The position numbers and the translations under genes are program-made. This document shows, piece by piece, positions 10,165-24,511 of a stretch of 64,000 nt of DNA. This DNA is from Dryomyza anilis. Lineage: Eukaryota > Arthropoda > Insecta > Diptera > Dryomyzidae. The notes beneath the pieces are model-generated. The model made no database searches. It had not been told where the DNA came from and saw nothing but the letters and a program-made list of their open reading frames with translations. Location of the stretch: assembly GCA_951804985.1 (NCBI GenBank), contig OX638133.1:6344501-6408500 (forward strand), given 5' to 3'. The first letter of the stretch is position 1, and the number at the start of each line of letters is the position of its first letter.

Positions 10165-13100
10165 TTCGTTTCGATATCTGTACGAGATCAATGCGTGTAT
10201 ATGGATAAATTACACGATATCGGTAACGGGAATCGAGATATCACATCTCTAACTTCCAACTTTGAACTTTTTATCCCATAAGAAGTCTGATTAGTTGGTA
10301 TACAAATTATAAAGATCGATTTAGTGGGAGTCGAGACATTACATCTATAACTTCAAATGGCTGTAGAATCTAAACGGAGCGTCGTAGAGGGGTCAAACTT
10401 CACACTTTTTATCGTAACTTAAAGTGGCTATAGAATCTGAACGAAGTGTCGTGGAGGGTCCAAACTTCGCACATTTTATCCCCTAATAAATCTGATTAGT
10501 TGGTATAAAAATCATAGAGATCGATTTAGTGGGAGTCGAGATATTACATCTTTAACTTCAAATGGCTGTAGAATCTAAACGGAGCGTCGTAGAGGGGTCA
10601 AACTTCACACTTTTATCCTAACTTAAAGTGGCTATAGAATCTGAACGAAGTGTCGTGGAGGGTCCAAATTTCGCACATTTTATCCCCTAATAAATCTGAT
10701 TAGTTGGTATAAAAATCATAGAGATCGATTTAGTGGGAGTCGAGATATTACATCTTTAACTTCAAATGGCTGTCGAATCTAAACGGAGCGTCGTAGAGGG
10801 GTCAAACTTTACACTTTTTATCGTAACTTCAAGTGGCTGTAGAATCTGAACGAAGTGTCGTGGAGGGTCCAAACTTCGCACATTTTATCCCCTAATAAAT
10901 CTGATTAGTTGGTATAAAAATCATAGACATCGATTTAATGGGAGTCGAGATATTACATCTTTAACTTCAAATGGCTGTAGAATCTAAACGGAGCGTCGTA
11001 GAGGGGTCAAACTTTACACTTTTTATCGTAACTTCAAGTGGCTGTAGAATCTAAACGGAGTGTCGTAGAGGGGCCAAACTTCGCACATTTTATCCCCTAA
11101 TAAATCCGATTAGTTGGTATAAAAATCATAGATATCGATTTAGTGGGAGTCGAGATATTACATCTTTAACTTCAAATGGCTGTAGAATCTAAACGGAGCG
11201 TCGTAGAGGGGTCAAACTTTACACTTTTTATCCTAACTTCAAGTGGCTGTAGAATCTAAACGGAGTGTCGTAGATGGTCCAAACTTCGCACATTTTATCC
11301 CCTAATAAATCTGATTAGTTGGTATAAAAATCATAGAGATCGATTTAGTGTGAGTCGAGATATTACATCTTTAACTTCAAATGGCTGTAGAATCTAAACG
11401 GAGCGTCGTAGAGGGGTCAAACTTTACACTTTTTATCCTAACTTCAAGTGGCTGTAGAATCTAAACGGAGTGTCGTAGAGGGTCCAAACGTCGCACTTTT
11501 TATCCCATAATAAGTCTGATTAGTTGGTATAAAAATCATAGAGATCGATTTAATGGGAGTCGAGATATTACATCTTTAACTTCAAATGGCTGTAGAATCT
11601 AAACGGAGCGTCGCAGAGGGGTCAAACTTTACACTTTTTATCCTAACTTCAAGTGGCTGTAGAATCTAAACGGAGTGCCGTAGAGGGTCCAAGCTTCGCA
11701 CATTTTATCCCCTAATAAATCTGATTAGTTGGTATAAAAATCATAGAGATCGATTTAGTGGGAGTCGAGATATTACATCTTTAACTTCAAATGGCTGTAG
11801 AATCTAAACGGAGCGTCGTAGAGGGGTCAAACTTTACACTTTTTATCCAAACTTCAAGTGGCTGTAGAATCTAAACGGAGTGTCGTAGACGGTCCAAACA
11901 TCGCAAATTTTATCTCCTAATAAATCTGATTAGTTGGTATAAAAATCATAGAGATCGATTTAATGGGAGTCGAGATATTACATCTTTAACTTCAAATGGC
12001 TGTAGAATCTAAACGGAGCGTCGTAGAGGGGTCAAACTTTACACTTTTTATCCTAACTTCAAGTGGCTGTAGAATCTAAACGGAGTGTCTTAGAGGGTCC
12101 AAACTTCGCACTTTTTATCCCATAAGAAGTCTGATTAGTTGGTATAAAAATCATACAGATCGATTCAATGGGAGTCGAGATATCACATCTTTAACTTCAA
12201 ATGGCTGTAGAATCTAAACGGAGCGTCGTAGAGGGGTCAAACTTTACACTTTTTATCCTAACTTCAGTGGCTGTAGAATCTAAACGGAGTGTCGTAGAGG
12301 GTCCAAACTTCGCACTTTTTATCCCATAAGAAGTCTGATTAGTTGGTTAAAAATCATACAGATCGATTCAATGGTAGTCGAGATATCACATCTTTAACTT
12401 CAAATGGCTGTAGAATCTAAACGGAGCGTCGTAGAGGGGTCAAACTTTACACTTTTTATCCTAACTTCAAGTGGCTGTAGAATCTAAACGGAGTGTCGTA
12501 GGGGGTCCAAACTTCGCACTTTTTATCCCATAAGAAGTCTGATTAGTTGGTATAAAAATCATACAGATCGATTCAATGGGAGTCGAGATATCACATCTTT
12601 AACTTCAAATGGCTGTAGAATCTAAACGGAGCGTCGTAGAATGGTCAAACTTTACACTTTTTATCCTCACTTCAAGTGGCCGTACTTCGCACTTTTTATC
12701 CCATAAAAAGTCTGATTAGTTGGTATAAAAATCATACAGATCGATTCAATGGGAGTCGAGATATCACATCTTTAACTTCAAATGGCTGTAGAATCTAAAC
12801 GGAGCGTCGTAGAGGGGTCAAACTTTACACTTTTTATCCTAACTTCAAGTGGCTGTAGAATCTAAACGGAGTGTCTTAGAGGGTCCAAACTTCGCACTTT
12901 TTATCCGATTAGAAGTCTGATTAGTTGGTATAAAAATCGTAGAGATCGATTTAATGGGAGTCGAGATATCACATCTTTAACTTCAAATGGCTGTAGATTC
13001 TAAACGGAGCGTCGTAGAGGGGTCAAACTTTACACTTTTTATCCCCTAATAAATCTGATTATTTGGTATAAAAATCATGGAGATCAATTCAGTGGGAGTC

Positions 13101-16100
13101 AAGATATCACATCTTTAACTTCAAATGGCTGTAGATTCTAAACGGAGCGTCGTAGAGGGGTCAAACTTTACACTTTTTATCCCCTAATAAATCTGATTAG
13201 TTGGTATAAAAATCGTAGAGATCGATTCAGTGGGAGTCGAGATATCACATCTTTAACTTCAAATGGCTGTAGAATCTAAACGGAGCGTCGTAGAGGGGTC
13301 AAACTTTACACTTTTTATCCTAACTTCAAGTGGCTGTAGAATCTAAACGGAGTGTCGTAGAGGGTCCAAACGTCGCACTTTTTATCCCATAATAAGTCTG
13401 ATTAGTTGGTATAAAAATTATACAGATCGAGTCAATGGAAGTCGAGATATCACATCTTAAACTTCAAATGGCTGTAGAATCTAAACGTAGCGTCGTAGAG
13501 GGTTCAAACGTTACACTTTTTATCCTAACTTCAAATGGCTGTAGAATCTAAACGGAGTGTCTTAGAGGGTCCAAACATCGCACTTTTTATCCCATAATAA
13601 GTCTGATTAGTTGGTATAAAAATTATAGAAATCGATTCAATGGGAGTCGAGATATCACATCTTTAACTTCAAATGGCTGCAGAATCTAAACGGAGCGTCG
13701 TAGAGGGGTCAAACTTTACACTTTTTATGCTAACTTAAAGTGGCTGTAGAATCTAAACGGAGTGTCTTAGAGGGTCCAAACTTCGCACTTTTTATCCCAT
13801 AAGAAGTCTGATTAGTTGGTTAAAAATCATACAGATCGATTCAATGGTAGTCGAGATATCACATCTTTAACTTCAAATGGCTGTAGAATCTAAACGGAGC
13901 GTCGTAGAGGGGTCAAACTTTACACTTTTTATCCTAACTTCAAGTGGCTGTAGAATCTAAACGGAGTGTCTTAGAGGGTCCAAACTTCGCACTTTTTATC
14001 CCATAAGAAGTCTGATTAGTTGGTATAAAAATCATACAGATCGATTCAATGGTAGTCGAGATATCACATCTTTAACTTCAAATGGCTGTAGAATCTAAAC
14101 GGAGCGTCGTAGAGGGGTCAAACTTTACACTTTTTATCCTAACTTCAAGTGGCTGTAGAATTTAAACGGAGTGTCGTAGGGGGTCCAAACTTCGCACTTT
14201 TTATCCGATAAGAAGTCTGATTGGTTGGTATAAAAATCATAGAGATAGATTCAACGGGAGTCGAGATATCACATCTTTAACTTCAAATGGCTGTAGAATC
14301 TAAACGGAGCGTCGTAGAGGGGTCAAACTTTACACTTTTTTACCTAACTTCAAGTGGCTGTAGAATCTAAACGGAGTGTCTTAGAGGGTCCAAACTTCGC
14401 ACTTTTTATCCCATAAGAAGTCTGATTGGTTGGTATAAAAATCATAGAGATAGATTCAATGGGAGTCGAGATATCACATCTTTAACTTCAAATGGCTGTA
14501 GAATCTAAACGGAGCGTCGTAGAGGGGTCAAACTTTACACTTTTTATCCTAACTTCAGTGGCTGTAGAATCTAAACGGAGTGTCTTAGAGGGTCCAAACT
14601 TCGCACTTTTTATCCGATAAGAAGTCTGATTGGTTGGTATAAAAATCATAGAGATCGATTCAATGGGAGTCGAGATATCACATCTTTAACTTCAAATGGC
14701 TGTAGAATCTAAACGGAGCGTCGTAGAGGGGTCAAACTTTACACTTTTTTACCTAACTTCAAGTGGCTGTAGAATCTAAACGGAGTGTCTTAGAGGGTCC
14801 AAACTTCGCACTTTTTATCCCATAAGAAGTCTGATTAGTTGGTATAAAAATCATACAGATCGATTCAATGGGAGTCGAGATATCACATCTTTAACTTCAA
14901 ATGGCTGTAGAATCTAAACGGAGCGTCGTAGAGGGGTCAAACTTTACACTTTTTATCCTAACTTCAAGTGGCTGTAGAATCTAAACGGAGTGTCTTAGAG
15001 GGTCCAAACTTCGCACTTTTTATCCGATAAGAAGTCTGATTAGTTGGTATAAAAATCGTAGAGATCGATTTAATGGGAGTCGAGATATCACATCTTTAAC
15101 TTCAAATGGCTGTAGATTCTAAACGGAGCGTCGTAGAGGGGTCAAACTTTACACTTTTTATCCCCTAATAAATCTGATTATTTGGTATAAAAATCATGGA
15201 GATCAATTCAGTGGGAGTCAAGATATCACATCTTTAACTTCAAATGGCTGTAGATTCTAAACGGAGCGTCGTAGAGGGGTCAAACTTTACACTTTTTATC
15301 CCCTAATAAATCTGATTAGTTGGTATAAAAATCGTAGAGATCGATTCAGTGGGAGTCGAGATATCACATCTTTAACTTCAAATGGCTGTAGAATCTAAAC
15401 GGAGCGTCGTAGAGGGGTCAAACTTTACACTTTTTATCCTAACTTCAGTGGCTGTAGAATCTAAACGGAGTGTCGTAGAGGGTCCAAACTTCGCACTTTT
15501 TATCCCATAAGAAGTCTGATTAGTTGGTATAAAAATCATAGAGATCGATTCAATGGGAGTCGAGATATCACATCTTTAACTTAAAATGGCTGTAGAATCT
15601 AAACGGAGTGTCGTAGAGGGTCCAAACTTCGCACTTTTTATCCCATAAGAAGTCTGATTAGTTGGTATAAAAATCATACAGATCGATTCAATGGTAGTCG
15701 AGATATCACATCTTTAACTTCAAATGGCTGTAGAATCTAAACGGAGCGTCGTAGAGGGGTCAAACTTTACACTTTTTATCCTAACTTCAAGTGGCTGTAG
15801 AATCTAAACGGAGTGTCGTAGGGGGTCCAAACTTCGCACTTTTTATCCCATAAGAAGTCTGATTAGTTGGTATAAAAATCATACAGATCGATTCAATGGT
15901 AGTCGAGATATCACATCTTTAACTTCAAATGGCTGTAGAATCTAAACGGAGCGTCGTAGAGGGGTCAAACTTTACACTTTTTATCCTAACTTCAAGTGGC
16001 TGTAGAATCTAAACGGAGTGTCGTAGGGGGTCCAAACTTCGCACTTTTTATCCCATAAGAAGTCTGATTAGTTGGTATAAAAATCATACAGATCGATTCA

Positions 16101-19100
16101 ATGGGAGTCGAGATATCACATCTTTAACTTAAAATGGCTGCAGAATCTAAACGGAGCGTCGTAGAGGGGTCAAACTTTACACTTTTTATCCTAACTTCAA
16201 GTGGCTGTAGAATCTAAACGGAGTGTCTTAGAGGGTCCAAACTTCGCACTTTTTATCCCATAAGAAGTCTGATTAGTTGGTATAAAAATCATAGAGATCG
16301 ATTCAATGGGAGTCGAGATATCACATCTTTAACTTAAAATGGCTGCAGAATCTAAACGGAGCGTCGTAGAGGGGTCAAACTTTACACATTTTATCCTAAC
16401 TTCAAGTGGCTGTAGAATCTAAACGGAGTGTCTTAGAGGGTCCAAACTTCGCACTTTTTATCCCATAAGAAGTCTGATTAGTTGGTATAAAAATCATACA
16501 GATCGATTCAATGGTAGTCGAGATATCACATCTTTAACTTCAAATGGCTGTAGAATCTAAACGGAGCGTCGTAGAGGGGTCAAACTTTACACTTTTTATC
16601 CTAACTTCAAGTGGCTGTAGAATCTAAACGGAGTGTCTTAGAGGGTCCAAACTTCGCACTTTTTATCCCATAAGAAGTCTGATTAGTTGATATAAAAATC
16701 ATACAGATCGATTCAATGGGAGTCGAGATATCACATCTTTAACTTCAAATGGCTGTAGAATCTAAACGGAGCGTCGTAGAGGGGTCAAACTTTACACTTT
16801 TTATCCTAACTTCAAGTGGCTGTAGAATCTAAACGGAGTGTCTTAGAGGGTCCAAACTTCGCACTTTTTATCCCATAAGAAGTCTGATTAGTTGGTATAA
16901 AAATCATAGAGATCGATTCAATGGGAGTCGAGATATCACATCTTTAACTTAAAATGGCTGCAGAATCTAAACGGAGCGTCGTAGAGGGGTCAAACTTTAC
17001 ACATTTTATCCTAACTTCAAGTGGCTGTAGAATCTAAACGGAGTGTCTTAGAGGGTCCAAACTTCGCACTTTTTATCCCATAAGAAGTCTGATTAGTTGG
17101 TATAAAAATCATACAGATCGATTCAATGGGAGTCGAGATATCACATCTTTAACTTCAAATGGCTGTAGAATCTAAACGGAGCGTCGTAGAGGGGTCAAAC
17201 TTTACACTTTTTATCCTAACTTCAAGTGGCTGTAGAATCTAAACGGAGTGTCTTAGAGGGTCCAAACTTCGCACTTTTTATCCCATAAGAAGTCTGATTA
17301 GTTGATATAGATATCACATACAGATCGATTCAATGGGAGTCGAGATATCACATCTTTAACTTCAAATGGCTGTAGAATCTAAACGGAGCGTCGTAGAGGG
17401 GTCAAACTTTACACTTTTTATCCTAACTTCAAGTGGCTGTAGAATCTAAACGGAGTGTCTTAGAGGGTCCAAACTTCGCACTTTTTATCCGATAAGAAGT
17501 CTGATTAGTTGGTATAAAAATCGTAGAGATCGATTCAATGGTAGTCGAGATATCACATCTTTAACTTCAAATGGCTGTAGAATTTAAACGGAGCGTCGTA
17601 GAGGGGTCAAACTTTACACTTTTTATCCTAACTTCAAGTGGCTGTAGAATCTAAACGGAGTGTCTTAGAGGGTCCAAACTTCGCACTTTTTATCCCATAA
17701 GAAGTCTGATTAGTTGGTATAAAAATCATACAGATCGATTCAATGGGAGTCGAGATATCACATCTTTAACTTCAAATGGCTGTAGAATCTAAACGGAGCG
17801 TCGTAGAATGGTCAAACTTTACACTTTTTATCCTCACTTCAAGTGGCCGTACTTCGCACTTTTTATCCCATAAAAAGTCTGATTAGTTGGTATAAAAATC
17901 ATACAGATCGATTCAATGGGAGTCGAGATATCACATCTTTAACTTCAAATGGCTGTAGAATCTAAACGGAGCGTCGTAGAGGGGTCAAACTTTACACTTT
18001 TTATCCTAACTTCAAGTGGCAGTAGAATCTAAACGGAGTGTCTTAGAGGGTCCAAACTTCGCACTTTTTATCCGATAAGAAGTCTGATTAGTTGGTATAA
18101 AAATCGTAGAGATCGATTTAATGGGAGTCGAGATATCACATCTTTAACTTCAAATGGCTGTAGATTCTAAACGGAGCGTCGTAGAGGGGTCAAACTTTAC
18201 ACTTTTTATCCCCTAATAAATCTGATTATTTGGTATAAAAATTATGGAGATCAATTCAGTGGGAGTCGAGATATCACATCTTTAACTTCAAATGGCTGTA
18301 GATTCTAAACGGAGCGTCGTAGAGGGGTCAAACTTTACACTTTTTATCCCCTAATAAATCTGATTAGTTGGTATAAAAATTATGGAGATCAATTCAGTGG
18401 GAGTCGAGATATCACATCTTTAACTTCAAATGGCTGTAGAATCTAAACGGAGCGTCGTAGAGGGGTCAAACTTTACACTTTTTATCCTAACTTCAGTGGC
18501 TGTAGAATCTAAACGGAGTGTCGTAGAGGGTCCAAACTTCGCACTTTTTATCCGATAAGAAGTCTGATTAGTTGGTATAAAAATCGTAGAGATCGATTCA
18601 ATGGGAGTCGAGATATCACATCTTTAACTTCAAATGGCTGTAGAATCTAAACGGAGCGTCGTAGAGGGGTCAAACTTTACACTTTTTATCCTAACTTCAG
18701 TGGCTGTAGAATCTAAACGGAGTGTCGTAGAGGGTCCAAACTTCGCACTTTTTATCCGATAAGAAGTCTGATTAGTTGGTATAAAAATCGTAGAGATCGA
18801 TTCAATGGGAGTCGAGATATCACATCTTTAACTTCAAATGGCTGTAGAATCTAAACGGAGCGTCGTAGAGGGGTCAAACTTTACACTTTTTATCCTAACT
18901 TCAGTGGCTGTAGAATCTAAACGGAGTGTCGTAGAGGGTCCAAACTTCGCACTTTTTATCCGATAAGAAGTCTGATTAGTTGGTATAAAAATCGTAGAGA
19001 TCGATTCAATGGGAGTCGAGATATCACATCTTTAACTTCAAATGGCTGTAGAATCTAAACGGAGCGTCGTAGAGGGGTCAAACTATACACTTGTATCCTA

Positions 19101-19655
19101 AATTCAAGTGGCTGTAGAATCTAAACGGAGTGTTGTAGAGGGTCCAAGCTTCGCACTTTTTATCCGATAAGAAGTCTGATTAGTTGGTATAAAAATCATA
19201 CAGATCGATTCAATGGGAGTCGAGATATCACATCTTTAACTTCAAATGGCTGTAGAATCTAAACGTAGCGTCGTAGAGGGGTCAAACTTTACACTTTTTA
19301 TCCCAACTTCAAATGGCTGTAGAATCTAAACGGAGTGTCGTAGAGGTATCAAACTTTACACTTTTATCCTAACTTCAAGTGACTGTAGAATCTAAACGGA
19401 GTGTCGTAGGGGGTCCAAACTTCGCAATTTTTATCCCCTAATAAATCTGATTAGTTGGTCATGGAGATCGATTCAGTGGGAGTCGAGATGTCACATGTTT
19501 AACTTCAGGTGGTTGTAGAATCTAAACGGAGCGTCTTAGAGGGGTCAAACTTTACACTTTTTATCCCCTAATAAATCGGATTATATTTGGTATAAATCAA
19601 AGAGACAGATTTTTAGGAGACGATTTATCACAATTTTAAATGGCTGTAAAATCTA
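10165..19655. repeat. 9.5-kb satellite array, ~205-bp unit
   Basis: About 46 head-to-tail units. Spacing measured in the regular part is 205-206 bp. Each unit holds two related ~67-bp subunits (acttcaaatggctgtagaat...ggagcgtcgtagagggg and acttcaagtggctgtagaat...ggagtgtcttagagggt) plus a ~71-bp segment (agtctgattagttggtat...gtcgagatatcacatc). The left 2 kb uses a different variant of the third segment (cccctaataaatctg, cgagatattacatc) from the rest. Some units lack the second subunit. The two edges are the most diverged units. No coding frame is maintained. Confidence 0.97.
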
Positions 19656-20660
19656 AAAAGACTAGAAAAGTTCTAATAATTTTAATGATATTTTATTTAA
19701 AATATTTGTGTATGTATTTTAACAAGAGTTTCAATTTCTTTTCAATTCATTACAATACTATTTGTTAACATATTTAATTATACATTGAGCACGCGAGTTT
19801 CTACATTCATTTTTTGAATTTTTATTGTCATTTTTAATCAAACTGATCGACATGTAACTAAATACATAGTATATAACCATATATTGTAAATTGATTGCAT
19901 TGATCAACAAATTATATTTTATTAAACTGACAGACGACTATATGGAATATGGAAGGAATTTTATAAAAAAATTATTTTCAATGCGATGCATAGAGAAAAT
20001 AGAAAAATTTTAATGATTTTTTGTTAAAAAAATAATATTTTTGTATTATTCTTTTAGCTATATACAAATTGTTATTATTATTTTTTGAAATATATGTAAG
20101 TGGCTTTCAGATTTACAAATATTTTGTAAAATAGATTCTGCAATATGTTCTTATTCAACTCTTTCAAAAGAATCTTATAATAATTAAAAGATTATGTCCA
20201 AAGTATACATGTGAGATCATGTAACATTGAGTAGCACTTCTGAAAAATGTTACTTCGTACTTTTTTTAAAAAATAAACATTATTTTTATTGCAACCTGCT
20301 GCCATTAACCTAATTCAAATAAACTTGTATTCTTTGGTCACTTTTGTGTTTATTTTTGCTGATTTTTAATGGTGCTGAAAATAATCACACTGCGAAAAAT
20401 GTAATTTGCCGAAGTGCATGCTGGAAACGGAAGCAAGAATAATTAAAATATGAGTGGAGGATGTGAAATGAAGAGCAAACAAAAATATTTTATAGCTTTT
20501 GATTGTGTCTTAGTTTGGGAGAGTTTGTTTTGTGATTTCAAAAATTGTACATTTTATTTTTATCTTAAACATTTTTTATACACATTTTTTATCTTCTAAA
20601 AACAAATGATTACAAAGAAAAAAAAATAGTAGTAAAAATCGTCTCAAAAATCATATCTAC
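19656..20660. other. AT-rich stretch, nothing recognised
   Basis: Unique-looking AT-rich DNA between the satellite and the next foldback element. No gene on either strand. Confidence 0.4.
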
Positions 20661-21402
20661 ACGGAGAGAAATAAAAGTATAAAACTCAAGAAGAATTCGG
20701 TTAGCATGGTTAGTAGAATTTGACTAATATCAATAAAATACTACTAAAATTCAAGAATTTGTCATCTGAATATTAAGAAGCAAATTACTTAGTTGTCAAA
20801 AAAATAAACAAACTTTATTCTACTGGATTTTCAGAAGTTAATTTATTGATTATTAAAAACGAAAAAGAACACGCAAAATTGTTGATGTATTCTTCTCAAA
20901 AAGAACACGTGTTCATGTAATATTCGCTCGTATGCTCTGATGTTCTGATGTCGCCATCTGTGCGACTGTGGAAAGTAACTAAGTCAAATTTTATAGATAT
21001 TCAGACATTATGTTCTTAGGTATCAAAAAAGAAACTAAGTACATTTTGTCTGGATTGCAGATGTTTTTTCTTAGGCATCAAAAAACGACATTGTATACAT
21101 TGTTTTCATGTGTGTGTTTTCACGAATAGAACAACAAAGCACAGCTAGACAAGCAAGCGTCTTTTGGGACGAAAACAGCATCAACATTTTTTTTATAACT
21201 AAGAAATTAATAATTGTATTCAAGAATAAATCTACTTAGTTACTTTTTTGCTACCTAAGAAAATAATACCTGAATTCAATTACATTAATTTTTTGACACT
21301 AAGTAAATCCTATTCTTGAAATTTATGATTTTTCGGTTTAGCTGTTTATCACTCCGTATACTTCTTGATTTCTGCTGTATTTTAGAACTTTTTTCTCTCC
21401 GT
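20661..21402. mobile_element. 742-bp foldback MITE, ACGGAGAGAAA ends
   Basis: Left end ACGGAGAGAAATAAAAG, right end TTTCTCTCCGT. Inner blocks are also inverted: acttagttgtcaaaaaaat on the left faces taattttttgacactaagt on the right. The middle (20900-21180) is not palindromic. No coding capacity. Confidence 0.75.
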
Positions 21403-21534
21403 CTAACAATATAATGTTTTTTTTTTCAAAACAATATTCATATATGAATGTCCAATAACACTCTATATATTAAAATTTCTGCGAGATTGTAAAATCAAAG
21501 TTTCTCTAATTAAAACCGAAAAAACTACCCAGGA

Positions 21535-22620
21535 AACCAAATGATATCGACACAAATTCTTTATGATCCAAATTGTCGATTTCAATAATCTTAAATGATA
21601 CAAAAATCTTAAATGATACAAATGTATCAATTGAAATTTATAAATTCCAATTGAAGATCAAAAGACGTCAATTGAAATTTCATTTGAAATTCAAATTACA
21701 TGAATTGAAATTCAGAAATTCCAAAGACATCAATCAATAAAATTAAAAAGATATCAGTTGAAATTCAGAAATTCCATTTGAAATTCAAAAGACATCGATT
21801 GAATTCTTTGTTACCCAATAATCGTATATGATACGAAAATGATAGGATTCTCAATGGAAACGAACATTTCTAAACCATTTACAAATGTAATTCAGAAAAT
21901 ATCAATTGAAATTTATAAATTCCATTTGAAATTCAAAAGACATTAATTGAAATTCATAAATTCTAAAGACATCAATCAATAAAAATAAAAAGAGATCAGT
22001 TGAAATTCAGAAATTCCCTTTGAAATTCAAAAGACATCAATTGAATTCTATGTGACCCAAATTGTCGATTACGATAATCTTATATGATATGAAAATGATA
22101 GGGTTCTCGATAAAAACGAACATTCTAAACCATTTACAAATAATATTCAGAAAATATCAATTGAAATTTAGAAATTTCAATTAAAGTTCAAAAGACGTCA
22201 ATTGAAATTCCATTTGAAATTCAAAAGACATGAATTGAAATTCAGAAATTCCAAAGACATCAATCAATAAAATTAAAAAGATATCAGTTGAAATTCAGAA
22301 ATTCCATTTGAAATTCAAAAGACATCGATTGAATTCTTTGTTACCCAATAATCGTATATGATACGAAAATGATAGGATTCTCAATGAAAACGAACATTTT
22401 TAAACCATTTACAAATGTAATTCAGAAAATGTATTTTGAATTTGAAATGTAATTTCTGAATTTCAATTGGTCTTTAATGAATTTCATTTGTAAATGGTGT
22501 GGAATGATATCTTTATTTTTGTCGTTATAGATATCGAATAGATATGTATTAAAAAAGTTTTAATTTTCGATAAACACATTTTATTTGTTCAGAAAAGTTT
22601 GTTTTTTTGATGTAAAATAA
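21535..22620. repeat. imperfect tandem repeats, ~250-280-bp units, TTGAAATTCA-rich
   Basis: Blocks beginning ccatttacaaatgtaattc recur near 21880, 22130 and 22405. Between them lie agacatcaatcaataaaa, tcagttgaaattcagaaatt and gataggattctca, which repeat in the same order. The left end (ggaaaccaaatgatatcg, ttgtcgatttcaataatct) matches sequence at 33640-33800 and, reversed, at 43081-43415, so the array grew inside a copy of a dispersed element. Confidence 0.7.
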
Positions 22621-23000
22621 AAGTATTTGTCTTCAATGTATAGTCTTATGAAATTCTTTAATCTTGGTTTGTTCAGTATTTTAAATCAGTATGATGCCCA
22701 AACGTTCTTTGTTAAAATTTATTTAAATAAATGAAAAAAAAAAACTAAGAACGTTAATGTATGGTTCATAAAAACAATGAAAAATCCCTAAGATATGAAC
22801 ATCTTCACCAATATACGTAATTTTAATGTTCTTATTCATTAAATTTCTTGTGTTTTTTGTGTTTTTATTATTTTAAATCAGGCTGATTACTTCAACAGTT
22901 TATTATCATTTTGCTGAACGATCGTTTATTGATGAAAAATCCATCATATTTATGAACAAACTCATAACATTGATGAATAGTTAAAATAAACAGTACATAC
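22621..23000. other. AT-rich stretch, nothing recognised
   Basis: No gene or repeat supported. Confidence 0.35.
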
Positions 23001-23118
23001 ACACAGAAAAATAAAATAAGTTGTACCAACTAACTTCATTCGGTTTACAAATTTTCTGGCGGAACTGCCATATTAGCCTATACACACTCCTAATGGTTCT
23101 AAATCAGTACTCACTTAA
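23001..23118 (+). mobile_element. truncated copy of the ACACAGAAAAATCC repeat family
   Basis: Starts acacagaaaaat and contains ttgtaccaactaacttcatt and ctggcggaactgccatatta, then loses similarity after aaatcagtac. Other copies are near 25.9, 27.3, 27.7, 32.8 and 41.7 kb. Confidence 0.7.
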
Positions 23119-23354
23119 TCAAGCCTTGTACTCATCATATTCATTAACATTATCATAAATAAGACAATTACTTTATCGGTTTATAAATCATGATAATATA
23201 TAAAAGTGACAATCCAATAAGGTTGTTTTATGAACAATCTATATAGGCAATTGTAAAATAATTATTTTAATTAAAATAGTATTGTACAATTTTGTATATG
23301 CCCATGAAACCAGTAAATACAACAATATAAACAAACTTTCTACTAGAACAGTAA

Positions 23355-23608
23355 ATATCGTCGTTGTAGAACGAAAACTCACCAAATACATTTTCAAAAT
23401 GCCAAATATTCATTAACATAAAACTTTATATATCTGTCAATTTTTATCTCAATTTTTTTACCACATGATAAGAAAATTTAAATCTATCAATTGATATTTC
23501 CATTTTAAAAATACATCAATTACTTTTTAAAATATTAATCAAAAAACTCAACATTTAAGTTTTTCATAAAAATGTATTTGGTGACTTTTTGTGCTACAAC
23601 GACGATAT
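23355..23608 (+). mobile_element. MITE, ATATCGTCGTTGTAG ends, copy 1
   Basis: The inverted termini are about 37 bp, beginning ATATCGTCGTTGTAGAACG and ending CTACAACGACGATAT, with caccaaatacatttt / aaaatgtatttggtg just inside. Length is 254 bp. Interior text atctgtcaatttttat and accacatgataagaaa is shared with the copies at 24512 and 28219. Confidence 0.88.
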
Positions 23609-23736
23609 ATTTATTTAAAAGTGATAAAAGTCGTGTGATTTTACACTCCTTCCAATGAAATAATAAATTAGCGCAGAAATAATTGTGGCAAAATATGTGA
23701 CGTTGCAACAATGCATTGTAAGTAGAGCTAAAACTA

Positions 23737-23967
23737 TACACAGAAAATTCTCTTTCGGTTGGTTGGTAAAACGTATAAGTTGGTTTTAACAACCGACTTA
23801 AGACGGCTTAAATTAAAGTTCTACAATTTGTTGATGATTGAATAATTATCATATACACAAACCAAATTATATTAAAACTGTTCTAAATTGGTTGTACTCT
23901 TTTAGTCTTTTAGTTAGTGGTTATAAAAATCGACTTAATGGCTGACAGAACCGAATATGTTGCTTGT
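23737..23967 (+). mobile_element. diverged relative of the ACACAGAAAA repeat family
   Basis: Opens with acacagaaaattctctttc and ends with cgacttaatggctgacagaaccgaat, matching the family's end block. The middle (caaaccaaattatattaaaac) is shared with the element at 25478. Confidence 0.55.
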
Positions 23968-24060
23968 AAATAAATTTCAGTTGTATTGTCATGTATTAAA
24001 TACAATTTTTAAAATTGTGATGAATATATTTCGTTTAAAAACTTTTTGTTTTTATATTTG

Positions 24061-24301
24061 GGGTGTGTGCGAATTCGACTAAATTGCTGACTAAACTAAA
24101 TTGTAGAAGTTTTTATGCGACCGCCATTCGGTAACCGGTAGTTGTTAAAGTATCTAATAAATCGATTATCATATGTCTGTTTGATGTCTTCCAATTTAGA
24201 TCAATTTAGTTTGCTCGAAAATTTGTTAAATTGAAAAATAAACGCTGCATTACCGACAAAATTTAGTTTAGTCAGCAATTTAGTCGAACTCGCACACACC
24301 C
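24061..24301. mobile_element. MITE with GGGTGTGTGCGA ends
   Basis: It has 241 bp with ~40-bp inverted ends: GGGTGTGTGCGAATTCGACT on the left, AGTCGAACTCGCACACACCC on the right, with ttgctgactaaactaaatt / aatttagtttagtcagcaa inside. TTG flanks both sides, a 3-bp duplication as made by PIF/Harbinger-type transposases. That class assignment is an inference from the flank alone. Confidence 0.85.
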
Positions 24302-24511
24302 TTGGTTTAAAATTTTTTATTTTATAAATATTTCAAAACAATATAATTATTTTACAAAACTAAAATGTTTTTTTATATAATCTTTATGTAATCTTTATTT
24401 TACCATGTATAATTAATTTTCTTTAAAATAAAACTATAAACTATAAATAATTCGTGATTTGGGTAATAATAATTTTTAATTTTAAAAGCGCCCATAACAT
24501 CTAATTTTAAT

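Noticed and set aside
10165..19655. CRISPR-like array
   Set aside because: Repeats are ~205 bp, contiguous and without unique spacers; eukaryotic satellite.
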